A stretch of 64,000 nt of DNA. Origin: Sorex araneus (lineage: Eukaryota > Chordata > Mammalia > Eulipotyphla > Soricidae). The position numbers were made by a program, and so were the translations under genes. How positions within the stretch are numbered: position 1 is the first letter of the stretch; every line of letters begins with the position of its first letter. Below the pieces are notes generated by a model that was given only the letters and a program-made list of their open reading frames with translations, ran no database searches and had not been told where the DNA came from. Shown piece after piece: positions 23,191 to 33,905 of the stretch. The stretch is from the NCBI RefSeq assembly GCF_027595985.1, contig NC_073313.1:85852899-85916898 (forward strand). The letters are read 5' to 3'.

Positions 23191-24098
23191 AATATAAACT
23201 GTTATGTTCACCCCATTTTTAAAAGAAAAATGACGAAAGCACTTGCCTCTGCTGGCCTAACACTGTGGGCAAAAGGAGAGATTATTTCACCATTCTCCTA
23301 TCCCTGCCCAAACAATACCCTAGTATGAAAATGCACTTTGGTTCATCCTACATCAAAATAAAAAGGATTAGACGTTTCTGGTTTGTGTCTTAGCCCTATG
23401 ACCTTTGACAAATTACTCAACTTCTGGGTCCCATTAGTAGGAGAGCAGCAAGAAGCATGCTAGTGGTGCTGGTAGATCTTTTTTCTTGCTCAACTGGTAG
23501 AACTGAGTAAAGTTATGATACAGTCTACCAGCCTATGACAGCCCAGATTGATGAGCATTATAATTTTGGTCCAGTTTCAGAAAGTAAGTTCAATAACAAT
23601 GGCAAGGCTGATGACAGCATGAAGCCTGTGGCATGCATAAATCCTGAGGAAAGAGAATAGAAGGAGGCATAAGCAGAGAAAAAAATGTTGCCACTTATTC
23701 CCAAATGAACCCTCCAAGCACTGTAATCATCTCTTCTAGCCTCAGTTGGCTCATGAGATCCTTCACTTGGAAGAACCCAGAGACAAAATCATTCCTCCTG
23801 CAGACACCCGGTTTCAAGTTTAGTGTGGGGTAAGATTCTCCGAGATCCTCCCCAACATGACTCTGTTGCACTCAGCATCTGAGTCAGGGCCTTTAGTTGC
23901 TGCTGCTTCATTTGGTGCTTGACCTTGACTCTGTACTCCACTTGGTAAGTAGAGACTTGTTGATTCTGCCTGATTCCAAATGTAGGAGAGAAACATCCCA
24001 GCTGTGTGCAGAGGGAGGCAAGTATGTCCCATTCAGGTAAAGACTGTTGACTCAGGCATGTACATGTTCTAGAACAAAATTCAGTGCGCCCTCTAGTT
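23191..24098. other. No gene seen; short MIR-like patch
   Basis: At 23375-23440 CTTAGCCCTATGACCTTTGA, then AAATTACTCAACTTCTGGG fits a MIR core. Otherwise single-copy without exon signals. Confidence 0.45.
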
Positions 24099-24243
24099 TT
24101 TTTAAGTTATTTTTCTAGTTCATTCTCTTTATCTATGTTGTTTGTTTGTTTGTTTGTTTTAATCAAATCACCATGAGATAGACTTATAAAGCTGCCAGTG
24201 GTTATGTTTCAGTCATAGTGTTCCAATACCCATCCCTCACCAT
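24099..24243 (-). mobile_element. Short L1 3' end insertion with TSD
   Basis: A T-rich left end and (GTTT)n lead to AATCACCATGAGATAGAC and TTCCAATACCCATCCCTCAC, the reversed L1 terminus. GCCCTCTAG occurs on both sides (about 24090-24098 and 24249-24257). Confidence 0.75.
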
Positions 24244-24477
24244 TGGGCCCTCTAGAGGATGTATTTCACTCTGAAGCATCAAGACAGGCTCATCCAGCAC
24301 CAACATAAGCAGTGCTTCCTGATGGATAATACCCTGGATAAATAAACAACCTATAGATCCCAGGATGCATAAATATCTTCCAAATGCCCCTTCCACTTCC
24401 TGTCTTCCCAGCTAGGTCCATCCTTAGTGAGCAAACATCACAGCCTATAACGCTCATCTCATAGATTCTTGCCCTTA

Positions 24478-24632
24478 ATAGCTACAGCAAGTAAGGCGCT
24501 TGCCTTGCATGTGCTCAACCTGGTTTCAAACCCTGACACTGCATATGGTTCCTAGAGCACCATCAGGAAAAATATCTGAGCTTATAACTAGGAGTAAGCA
24601 CTGAGCATAGCTGAGTGTGGTCCAAAAACAGG
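24478..24632 (+). mobile_element. tRNA-derived SINE, diverged
   Basis: Head partly lost. GGCGCTTGCCTTGCATG, ACTGCATATGGTTCCTAGAG and GTGTGGTCCAAAAACA mark it. Confidence 0.75.
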
Positions 24633-24772
24633 ATTTAGAGGTAAGCTCTGAGATAATGTAGAGCCATCATTGAGCACAGGAAAATATAAGATAATTAGTA
24701 TTTTCAAAAGATCACCCTGAATGTTGAGTGGAAAGTAGATTGTAGTTGGTAAGGAAGAAAATAAGAGAACCG

Positions 24773-24948
24773 GGCTGGAGCGATAGCACAGCGGGTAGGG
24801 CATTTGCCTTGCACACGGCCGACCCAGGTTCGATTCACAGCATCCCATATGGTCCCCTGAGCACTGCCAGGGGTAATTCCTGAGTGCAGAGCCAGGAGTA
24901 ACCCCTGTGCATTGCCAGGTGTGACCTAAAAAGCAAAAAAAAAAAAAA
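24773..24948 (+). mobile_element. Young tRNA-derived SINE
   Basis: Near-consensus copy with a 14-A tail. AGAGAACC before and AGAAAACC after suggest a short TSD. Confidence 0.93.
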
Positions 24949-25036
24949 GAAAACCAATAGAAGTCTGTTTCAGTAATTCAAATAAATAAAAGGAGCTTTG
25001 GAACATGGAGTAGTGCTGGAAGTGATGAGAAATGGT

Positions 25037-25281
25037 CACTGTCACTGTCATCCTGTTGCTCATCGATTTGCTCAAGCGGGCACCAGTAATGTCTCCATTG
25101 TGAGATTGTTGTTACTGTTTTTGGCATATTGAATACGCCATGGGTAGCTTGCCAGGCCCTGCCGTGCGGGCGAGATACTCTCGGTAGCTTGTCTGGCTTT
25201 CCGAGAGGGGCAGAGGTATCAAACCCAGGTCGGCCGCATGCAAGGCAAACGCCCTACCCGCTGTGCTATTGCTCCAGCCTG
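25037..25281 (-). mobile_element. SINE with RTE-type tail, part of a tRNA-Asp chimera
   Basis: Reverse complement of the head-body-RTE-tail class. The tail reads GGTCACTGTCACTGTCATCC at the left. No TSD lies at its 5' (right) end. The duplication TGAGAAATGGT (25026-25036, 25378-25388) instead encloses this SINE plus a tRNA-Asp copy to its right. Confidence 0.93.
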
Positions 25282-25302
25282 ATGTAGAAAGCCACTAGTT
25301 AC

Positions 25303-25374
25303 CTCTCCATTGGGAAATCGAACCCTGGTCTCCCGTGTGACAGGTGGGGATACTCACCACTATACTAACGAGGA
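25303..25374 (-). tRNA. tRNA-Asp(GTC)-like sequence, probable pseudogene
   Basis: On the minus strand it aligns end to end over 72 nt with mammalian tRNA-Asp: TCCTCGTTAGTATAGTGGTG start, anticodon GTC (25339-25341 read in reverse) and T-loop GGTTCGA. Differences are mostly C-to-T or G-to-A at CpG sites, and the acceptor stem is mispaired at its 3' strand, so it is likely not functional. A 21-nt linker separates it from the SINE head. Confidence 0.85.
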
Positions 25375-25388
25375 CGGTGAGAAATGGT

Positions 25389-26321
25389 AATATTTTAGAA
25401 TGTATTTTGAAAGTCTTAAATAGTTGAGTGTAGGATATAAGAGAAAGAGTACAAAAAAGGATAGAAACTTTAATTTCCTGATATGAAGAAGATTATCATA
25501 GGAGTATACCTGGAAAGGAAAACCAGATTTGGATGTGTTAAATATGAAATACTCTTTCTCAGACGAAACTATAAAGTAGGCATTTTAGTAAAGCAATCTT
25601 AAGTGAGAGAAACTCTGTGAGAAATTACAATTAGAATCACCAGCTATTGTATGGTGCTTAAAGTCTAAAAACTAAATAAAATCACTAAAGGAGATGACCA
25701 ATGTTCAAGGAATAAGCTTAAGAAAACTCTAATATTTAAAAAATATAAAAAATATCAAGTGTTACTAAAAAGGAGCAGTTATTGAAAATTCAGAGTATGG
25801 CATCTGAAAAGCAAAGTAACCATGTTACCTAAACTATAATACAAATTATATTTTTAAAATATTGATTCTGACCTGATAAAGCCACACAGTATTGGCTGAC
25901 TCTTCCAGTAATCACCTAGATGGTGGTATTGTTGCTTGTGTAATAGCAAGATATGAGCTAGCAATGAAAATGGCTTGGGCTAGGGTGGTAATGGAGTAAA
26001 TGAGAAATGATCAGATTATGAGTATCATTTGAGGGTAGATAGAGTTGGCTTTCTGGGGAAGAAATAGAAATCAGAATGACTTCTAAATTTAGAGATTGGT
26101 AAAATTATAAGAGGACCTTTTTTCAGGACACAATTGAAGTGTTCAGTTGAGAATATGCCAAATAAAAATCCAAATAGATGTGATAATAAAAAAGCTTGGA
26201 AAATAGAGGGTATATAAGTAATACATAGTATTGCTAGAGACTTAAAATTTTGTTGTCATGCGCCAAACCTGAAACTAAATGTGCTCAGGATTTATTGCAC
26301 TTTATTTTAAAATCTAAGCAA
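25389..26321. other. No gene seen
   Basis: AT-rich single-copy sequence. A short patch near 25815 (CATGTTACCTAAACTATAAT) recurs near 26965. Confidence 0.5.
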
Positions 26322-26505
26322 TAGGGACCTGAGCAATAATATAATGGATAGGGTGCTTGCTCCTTGCACAGGGATGACCCAGGTTCTGTTATCAGAACCC
26401 CATATAGTCCCCAGTATCCCACTGGCAGTGATTCCTGAGGACAGTCAGGAGCAAGCCCTGAACACTACTGGGTGTAACCTCAAAACTATAAAAAAAAAAG
26501 AAAAA
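26322..26505 (+). mobile_element. tRNA-derived SINE, diverged
   Basis: GGGACCTGAGCAATAATATA start, CCCAGTATCCCACTGGCAGT body and A-rich tail. Confidence 0.8.
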
Positions 26506-26673
26506 GAAAGTGAGAAAGGAGTTAATCTTCCAAATGCTGGAGGTGACATATAGACGGAAGTGGAGGGTCTTTAGCACATGGGAGTGGTGAGGGCACTATA
26601 ACTTTGTTAATCAAACCCATTAAAGTTAGAACTATTGTGATCTTATTATCTGAACTCTAGCTTTACAATATTA

Positions 26674-26845
26674 AGAGGCCAAATAAATAGCACAGTTGGT
26701 AAGGCACTTACTTACCTTGCAAGTGACCAACCGGGTTTGATCTTCAGAATCCATGTAGTACCCAGAGCCTGGCAGGAGTGATCCCTGAGCTCACAGCCAG
26801 AAGTAAGTTCTGAGCACTGTTGGATGTGGCCCCAAAACTAAAATA
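26674..26845 (+). mobile_element. tRNA-derived SINE, diverged
   Basis: GAGGCCAAATAAATAGCACA start, GGGTTTGATCTTCAG B-box region and GGATGTGGCCCCAAAA end. It is flanked by older repeat sequence (26560-26660, 26880-27000). Confidence 0.8.
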
Positions 26846-27264
26846 TTAATGGAAAAAGAAGAACAAAACATAAAAAAGGACTGGTAGAGGGTCTTAGGCA
26901 TTTTGGCAGTTGTGAAACAATAACTTTGCACATCAAAACAATAAATGTAACACTACTGTAACCATGTCACCTAAACTATAATAATTTTTCAAAATATCTT
27001 TTAAAGTTAATTGATTTGAGAAACTAACTAATACATTTAGAAATGTTGAGGTATTGTTGACTTTACTCTTTCAGTAAATATGAGACTGGTTGCAGGTGGA
27101 AGTAAATGTCTGACTGGAATACATGTACAAAGAATGAAAAAGAAATTGGAAATTTGTCGAGACAGAGGATCCAAGAAATGTGACAGAATCTGAAAGGGAA
27201 ATGGAATCAAGATAAAATTAATTAATAAGAAAAGGTCTATGTCTTTCCTCTCAAGTAATGAAAT

Positions 27265-27868
27265 AGATAGAAAAAAACTGTACCATTCACCATTGTGTCT
27301 CAGGAAATAAAATGCTTAGGAATCACCTTAATCAAAGAAGTGAAAGACCTTATAAAGAAAGCTATAAAAATGACTTAAAGAAATAAAAGTACACATGAGG
27401 AAATGGAAACACATACATCCTCTTCTCATAAATTGGGAGGATTAACATCATCAAAATGCTATCACTCCCCAAAGCCTTATACAGGTTCAGTGCAGTCCAC
27501 ATAAAGACACCCAGGATATTTTTCAAAGAAATATATCAAAGACTTTTGAAATTCATATGTGACAATAACACCTTCTCCACCAAAGTAGCCAAAGCAAGCC
27601 TTGGGGGAAAGAATATGGGAGACATCACTTTCGCCAACTTCAAACTGTACTGCAAAGCAGCAGTAATTAAAACAGCATTGCGCTGGAACAAAGACAGACC
27701 CTCTGATCATTGGGAAATCAATTGAATATCCAGAGACAGACCTTCTAGTATATGACCAGTTAATCATCTTTCAGGAACAAAAAATACGAAGTGGAGTAAG
27801 GAAAGCCTCTTCAACAAGTGATGCTGGGAAAACTGGTTGACCACATGCAAAAAAATAATGAACTTAGA
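27265..27868 (+). mobile_element. Old L1 ORF2, first segment
   Basis: Decayed ORF2 C-terminal region. The frame at 27456-27725 reads LPKALYRFSAVHI, FFKEIYQRLLKFICDN, GDITFANFKLYCKAA, the L1 ORF2 stretch after the reverse transcriptase. The same L1 continues in pieces to 32117. Confidence 0.9.
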
Positions 27869-28715
27869 AAAGACTCCTGATTAAATATTGAAAGAGATCA
27901 ACTAGCTACAAAATTTTTTCCAATACACCAGTTCCCAGCTGAGACCTCTGGAGTGACCTTGGGAGGGTTAAGAGGAGCAGCACTCGTGCTCCCAACAGCT
28001 GCCACCATCCCACATCCAGACTCCACCACCTCAACTGATCTCAACAGAGATGCTAAACTGACAAAAATTTCAAGTGCATAGAGGTATTTTAGGGAGCGGG
28101 AGGGCGGGGGGCTGAAAACTCTAGGCTTTCTTAGAGTGGGGATGGGTGACACTGCCCCACCACCGCCACGTTTTTCCAGAAGCCCAGGCAGCCACATCCA
28201 CATTCCACCATTGCTGTCATGTAAGCTCACTACCTAGTTTAAATATTCTGCATTTTCTAGAGCTTGAGCCCACATCTCCAAACTACAATACTAACAACAC
28301 CAGATTGAATGGGAATGTAATGTAGAAGCCAACAAATACTGATTAACAAAAACATTAGCATAGAAGCCTAAGCTAGCAACAATAGCTTATTAAACCCTCA
28401 GACAAGGGCTTAATGTCCCCTTGGTAAGGTATAACAATTGGTAAGTTATAACAATTTTCGAATTTTCAAAATTTTACTTTTACGTAAGTAAATTTTTACA
28501 ATTCCACTAGCCATTTAGTAGTAATAAGTAACTAAAAACTAAATCATTTTGAGCCTGCTATGGGGACATGTTTGATGGATGGCTAGGGAAATAGGTACAA
28601 TAGTGGAGAGAAGATCATAGTCGTGATAAGATTAGGGTTGAAATATTGAATACCTGTAACAAATGCATCATGAACAATTTTGTAAACCACAATAATGTTT
28701 ACATAAAGTGGGAAA
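27869..28715 (+). mobile_element. 847-bp unnamed retroposon (family G, copy 1)
   Basis: Inserted in L1 ORF2 between AATGAACTTAGA (27857-27868) and AATGAAATTAGA (28716-28727). Non-coding; C-rich 5' half, AT-rich middle and an end reading GTAAACCACAATAATGTTTA. Block order matches 38515-39321 and the end matches 32118-32372. Confidence 0.7.
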
Positions 28716-28788
28716 AATGAAATTAGACCTCTTCTTAACACCATGGATGAAAGTCAAATAAAAATGAATTAAACACCTTGATGTCAGA
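28716..28788 (+). mobile_element. Old L1 ORF2, second segment
   Basis: Short ORF2 bridge (AACACCATGGATGAAAGTCA) between two later insertions. Confidence 0.75.
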
Positions 28789-29439
28789 GTCTCTTGCCCT
28801 CTGCACCTGGCTGTCTTAACTGAGACGCCTCAGAGCTGGTGGGTTGAGTTTCCCTACCCCCACCAAGCAGAGCCCCCGTGGCCGAGGACCTCTGGAACCC
28901 AGCCACAACCATGCTCAAGGCCCCTCTCCACACGATAGGATGAGCCTCATGCATGAAGGAACTGGCAGAGGAACCCAGGTGTGTGGGACCTGGGGCCGAG
29001 ATCTCCAAGCCTGTTCAGATCAGGACTGAGCCTCTTCCACCCAGATCCCCCATTTTCCAGTAGCTAGGCGGTCACACCCAGGGACTGCCCCCAGTGCTGT
29101 GTAATCCCACCAAGTGCCAAATCTAGAGACTATAACACGAAGCGCCGAGAAGCGCGCGGCCGCTTCACGGCCGCACAACATCTTATAGCCTAGTTCTCCC
29201 TTTCAGATAACCTGGCAAGCTACCAAGAGTTTCCTGCCCGCATGGAAGAGCCTGGCAAACTCCCCATGACGTATTCATATGCCCAAACCAATAACAATGA
29301 TGGGTCTCATTCCCTTGACCCTGAAAGAGCCTCCAATGCAGCACCATTTGGAAGGACGAGTAAAGAAAGTCTTCTAAAATCTCAGGGCTAGGACAAATGG
29401 AGAAGTTACTGAGACCGCTCAAAAAAATCGACGATCAAC

Positions 29440-29470
<31 letters not shown>
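28789..29470 (+). mobile_element. 682-bp RTE-tailed composite retroposon, copy 1
   Basis: The target TTGATGTCAGA/TGATATCAGA is repeated at each edge. The 5' 400 bp (GAGCCTCATGCATGAAGGAA, then CCCCCATTTTCCAGTAGCTA) is shared with 60725-61080. It then has the GCCTGGCAAGCTACC body, an extra block (CTCATTCCCTTGACCCTGAA) and an RTE terminus ending in (GAT)n. No poly(A). Confidence 0.8.
29156..29174. repeat. GC-rich hairpin in composite retroposon
   Basis: GCGGCCG, loop CTTCA, then CGGCCGC: a perfect 7-bp stem in a CpG-dense patch. Absent from the sister copy at 60.7 kb. Confidence 0.85.
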
Positions 29471-29474
<4 letters not shown>

Positions 29475-29631
29475 ATCAGACCTGAATCTGTAAGGTTCAT
29501 AGAAGAAAACATAGGAAGATCTCTTTATGACATTGAAATTAGTTGGATCTTTAAAGATGAAATGCCACTGACAAAGCAGGTGGAAACAAACATTAACAAA
29601 TGAGACCACATTAAATTAAGAAGTTTTTTCA
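29471..29631 (+). mobile_element. Old L1 ORF2, third segment
   Basis: ATATCAGACCTGAATCTGTA through TTAAATTAAGAAGTTTTTTC continues ORF2 after the composite insertion. Confidence 0.88.
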
Positions 29632-29813
29632 AGTGGTGGGGGATGGGAATGGGGTGTGGGTGGTGAGAAGGAAACTGAAATCATTGGTGGAGGAGAATGG
29701 GCACTGGTGGAGGGATGGGTAGACGATCATTGTATGAGTGGAATGTAAACACAAAAGTTCATAAGTTTGTAACTGTACAACACAGTGATTCTCTAATAAA
29801 AAATTTTTTAAAA
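29632..29813 (+). mobile_element. Short L1 3' end insertion with 14-bp TSD
   Basis: Only the L1 terminus (AATGGGCACTGGTGGAGGGA, then AGTGATTCTCTAATAAAAAA), bounded by AAGAAGTTTTTTCA at 29618-29631 and 29814-29827. Confidence 0.9.
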
Positions 29814-30149
29814 AAGAAGTTTTTTCATCTCAGAGGAAATGAGGACCAGAGTACAAATACAACCTAGGAGAAATTATTTGCCAAACACCGATCTATCAAA
29901 TGGTTCACACTCATGGTATATACAACACTGGTATAACTTAACAAGAAAATTTTTTAAAAAACCATAAAAAAACGGGAAGAAATGAAAAGGAAGTTCCTCA
30001 AGGAAGAAATCCAAATAGCCAAAAGGCACATAAATAAGTATTCTATATCAATAATCATCAGGGAAATGCAAATTAAAATAACAATGAAGATACTACTTAA
30101 CACTAAAGAGACTGGCACTCATCACAAAGAATAAAAATGATCAGTGTTG
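29814..30149 (+). mobile_element. Old L1 ORF2, fourth segment
   Basis: Antigenically silent, decayed ORF2 continuing through AAGTTCCTCAAGGAAGAAAT to CAAAGAATAAAAATGATCAG, where a younger L1 inserted. Confidence 0.85.
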
Positions 30150-31035
30150 CTGGTGGGAATGCCGACTGGTTCAGCCCTTTTGGAAAACAATATGGACGAT
30201 TCTCAAAAAATTAGATATTGAGCTCCCATTTGACCCAGCAATACCACTGCTGGGAATATATCCCAGAGAAGCTAAAAAGTATAGTCGAAATGACATCTGC
30301 ACTTATATGTTCATTGCAGCACTGTTCACAATAGCCAGAATCTGGAAAAAACCCGAGTGCCCTAGAACAGATGACTGGTTGAAGAAACTCTGGTACATCT
30401 ATACAATGGAATACTATGCAGCTGTTAGAAAAAAGGAGGTCATGAATTTTGCGTATAAGTGGATCGGCATGGAAAGTATCATGCTAAGTGAAATGAGTCC
30501 GAAAGAGAAAGACAGACACAGAAAGATTGCACTCATCTGTGGAATATAGAATAACAGAGTAGGAGACTAACACCCAAGAATAGAAGAATAGTAGAAATAA
30601 GTACCAGGAGGTTGACTCCATGGCTTGGAAGCTGGCCTCACATTCTGGGGAGAGGGCAACTCAGAGAAGGGATCATCAAGTATAATGCAGTCAGAGGCCA
30701 TGCGGGGGAAGGATGATGCGGGCTCAATGAGGGCTAGAGACTGAACACAGTGGCCACTCAACACCTCTATTGCGAACCACAACACCTAATTAGAGAGAGA
30801 GAACAAAAGGAAATGCCCTGCCACAGTGGCAGGGTGGGGTGGGGGGAGATGGGATTGGGGAGGGTAGGAGGGATGTTGGGTTTACTGGTGGTGGAGAATG
30901 GGCACTGGTGAAGGGATGGGTTCTCGAACTCTGTATGGGGGAAACATGAGCACAAAAATGTATAAATCTGTAACTGTACCCTCATGGTGATTCACTAATT
31001 AAAAATAAATTAATTAATTAATAAAAAAAGAAACT
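30150..31035 (+). mobile_element. Young 5'-truncated L1
   Basis: Starts mid-ORF2 (CTGGTGGGAATGCCGACTGG). The last ORF2 codons are open (30307-30549, ending KIALICGI), followed by a 3' UTR with a G-rich tract at 30832-30870 and an A-rich end. TSD AAAAATGATCAGTGTTG at 30133-30149 and 31117-31133, but the second copy lies 81 bp beyond the A-rich end. Confidence 0.93.
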
Positions 31036-31116
31036 AAAAAAAAGAACAATATTGAATAAATGAACAGAAGATCAGTATGCTGTGAATTATATCAAACAAC
31101 CTAAGATGGGTCCTAA
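31036..31116 (+). other. Possible L1 3' transduction
   Basis: 81 bp of non-L1 sequence between the L1 A-rich end and the downstream TSD, ending GGGTCCTAAAAAA. It contains one AATAAA. Its position inside the TSD pair means it arrived with the L1. Confidence 0.5.
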
Positions 31117-31382
31117 AAAAATGATCAGTGTTGGACTGCTGGTGAGAATGTTGACTGGTCCAGCCTTTTGGAAAAGCAATATGGACATTCTTCAATTTGG
31201 AATTGAGCTTCTGTACAACCCAGCATATCCGCTTCTGGGACTATAACCTAAGAGCCCCAAAACACAATGCAGAAAAAGTATCTGCACTTATACATTCATT
31301 GCAGCAATATTCACAATAGCCAAAATCTGGAAACAGCCCAAGTGTTCAAGAACAGAAAGCGTATAAAGGAGCAATGGTAAAG
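31117..31382 (+). mobile_element. Old L1 ORF2, fifth segment
   Basis: Resumes with TGTTGGACTGCTGGTGAGAA and runs through ATTCATTGCAGCAATATTCA to a SINE. Confidence 0.85.
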
Positions 31383-31545
31383 AGCTGGAGTGATAGCACA
31401 GCGGGTAGGGTGTTTGCCTTGCACACGGCTGACCTGGGTTCAATGCCCAGCATCCCATATGGTCCCCCAAGCACTGCCAGGAGTAATGCCTGAGTGCAGA
31501 GCCAGGAGTAACCCCTATGCATCGCCGGGTGTTACCCTCCCAAAA
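31383..31545 (+). mobile_element. Young SINE inside old L1
   Basis: GAGCTGGAGTGATAGCACAG start and GCATCCCATATGGTCCCCCA body. Short A tail. Confidence 0.9.
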
Positions 31546-32117
31546 AACAGAAGCTTTGGTATATCTACACAATGGAGTATTATGTAACTATTAAATAAAA
31601 TGAAGTCATAAAATTTTCTGTTACATGCATGCTGAATAAAATTAATCAGGAGAGAGATAGACATAGAACAATCACAACTCATTTGCAGATATAAAGAAAC
31701 AAAGTAGGAGAATAATACCCAAAGACAATAGAAATGAAGGTCAAAAGTACTGGTCCTAAGTAGAAAGCTTGTCACAACATGTATGATGAGGGGTCAGGGG
31801 AGGGAGTTAGATCAGAGATTACTGTGACAATAAGGGTTGGAAGTGATAAGTCTGGACAAGAAATGGGTGCTGAAAAGAGGTAAAGGAATATCCCTTTCAG
31901 AACATCATTGCAAACAACAGTGCCTAAAAAGAAAAACAAAAGTATCCGCCATAGCATCCGGCTGAGGGACAGGAAGGACACTAAGGGCAGTAGAGCAGGA
32001 AGTGGACAATGGTGAAGGGATCGGTTCTCAAACATTGTACCATTGTACTGCTGAAACTTAATCATGAGCAACTTTGTAACTTTGTATCTCACGGTGATTC
32101 AAATCATTTAAAAAATA
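31546..32117 (+). mobile_element. Old L1, ORF2 end and 3' UTR
   Basis: ORF2 tail (ACACAATGGAGTATTATGTA), 3' UTR with reduced purine tract, then GTATCTCACGGTGATTCAAA and A-rich end. Completes the L1 begun at 27265. Confidence 0.88.
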
Positions 32118-32372
32118 ATTACATAAGATATTTTTATTGAACTATTTTTGATAATTCCATTTCCCATTTTGTTGTAGTAAGTAATTTAAAGTAATTTTTT
32201 GTGCCTGCTAAAGGGGCAGGCCTTAAGGTAGGTGGGAAACTGGGGACATTGGTAGAAGGAAGGTCACCCTCATGGTGGAATTGGTGTTGGAACATTGAAT
32301 GCCTGAAACAACTGCATTATGAACAACTTCATGAGACATGATCTTTAAATAAAGTTTAAAAAATAGACATTA
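32118..32372 (+). mobile_element. Family G retroposon, 3' end (copy 2)
   Basis: Shares ATTTTTATTGAACTATTTTT, CATTTTGTTGTAGTAAGTAA, GCCTGCTAAAGGGGCAGGCC and a GAACATTGAATGCCTGAAAC end with copies 1 and 3. Confidence 0.65.
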
Positions 32373-33334
32373 TTTCCTGTTGTTGAATATAATCAAGAAC
32401 ATAAGAGAATTAGTTAACAAGGGATGGAGGGAATTGGTAACAATGAAGAAAAATTAGAGGGATAGGAAGAGAAAATTAAAAGGGAGAAGAAAAGAAGTTA
32501 ATAAACGATTAAAGGTAATCTTTATACACCAAACGTAATCTTGTCCACTCTTGTTCCATTAGCATTTTCTCTCTACATATTGCTGTAAAATCTTGAACTG
32601 GCTTAGTCAAAAAGCTTTAGAAAATTGCCACAAGGATTAATACTATAATGTTAATAGCAAGGGTTTAATTTCTGTTATTGGGACCTTGAACAGATGACCC
32701 TTATGTGCCTTTACTTTTTCATATATACAATAGAAGTGACAATATTTTCTTCCCCCGGGGATTTTATAAGGCTAAAATTATTTGAAGTTACTTGGAACAT
32801 TATGTACATTTGAACCATCGTTGTTACTGTCTCAAGGAATCAATAGCAAGATATCTCCCTGGACCTCAAAAACAACTGAACTGGAGTCATAGAAAGAAAC
32901 AGATTCCTATTTTCTCTATCCATGTCTTCTTATTTGCTTCATTCTTGTTTTGATAATTCATTTTTATTTCAGTTCCAATGATTTACAAGAGTGTAAATGG
33001 TTAGATATTTTAAGGGTGCAGTGGTACTATACCACACCCATGACCAAGATGCAAATATCTCTACATTCTGTCCCTAGCACCCTTTTCTTCAGTTGTCTTG
33101 CTTGGAAATCTCAGTTCTGTTGTTTTCATCAAAGGTTGTCTATTCTATTATTTTGTTTCTTTATATACTATCTATTAATGAGATTATCTGGCATTTTTCT
33201 TCCTCCTTCTGACTTATTTATATAATCATTAACCCCTCTTCTTTTGCATCCAAGTTTTAGCAAAATATTTCATCTTTTTTTTTGACTGAATCCCTTGTGT
33301 ATGTATACCACACACATCTGTTGTGGGTATTTAA
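32373..33334. other. No gene seen; MIR-like patch
   Basis: A weak plus-strand MIR lies at about 32680-32840. Otherwise AT-rich. Confidence 0.45.
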
Positions 33335-33466
33335 GCTATGCTTAGAATTTTTGGCTGTTATAAATACTGCTGCAGCGAATGTAGGCACACATTAAATTTT
33401 TAGATTAGTCTCTTTAGGTTCTTTGAATAGAAGCCTATGAGTGTAATTGCTGGATCACGTGGTATT
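33335..33466 (-). mobile_element. Old L1 ORF2, minus strand
   Basis: TGTTATAAATACTGCTGCAG, then GTGTAATTGCTGGATCACGT is antisense ORF2. It continues at 33906-34040 after a later L1 insertion. Confidence 0.8.
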
Positions 33467-33905
33467 TTATTTATTTTATTTTATTATTAGTGAATCTCTG
33501 TGAGGTACAGTTACAGACTTACAAATTTTCAGTCATACAATGTTTGAGTACCCATCCTTCCACCAGTGCCCATTCTCCACCGCCAATGATCCCAGTATCC
33601 CTCCCAACCCCCACCCCACCCCCCACCCCACCCCGCCTCTGTGGCAGGGCATTCCCTTTTGTTCTTTCTCTCCTTTTGGGTGTTGTGGCTTGCAATAGAG
33701 GTATTGAATGGCCATCGTGTTTGGTCTATAGTCTACTTTCAGCATGCATCTCCCATCTTAAGCGGATCCTCCAACCACACTTTATCTGGTGTTCCCTTCT
33801 CTATCTAAGCTGCCTTTTCCTCCAGCATGTGAGGTCAGTTTCCAAACCGTGGAGCAAACCTCCTGGTACTTATCTCTACTATTCTTGGGTGCTAGTCTCC
33901 CATCT
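33467..33905 (-). mobile_element. L1 3' UTR insertion, minus strand
   Basis: T-rich start, TGAATCTCTGTGAGGTACAG, C-rich tract at 33600-33640, then antisense 3' UTR blocks. TCACGTGGT on the left and TCACATGGT on the right form an imperfect TSD. Confidence 0.88.

Noticed and set aside
28784..29029. GC-richer frames of 61-74 codons as a small gene or CpG island exon
   Set aside because: The same sequence recurs at 60.8 kb as part of a retroposon family and the frames are not conserved between copies.
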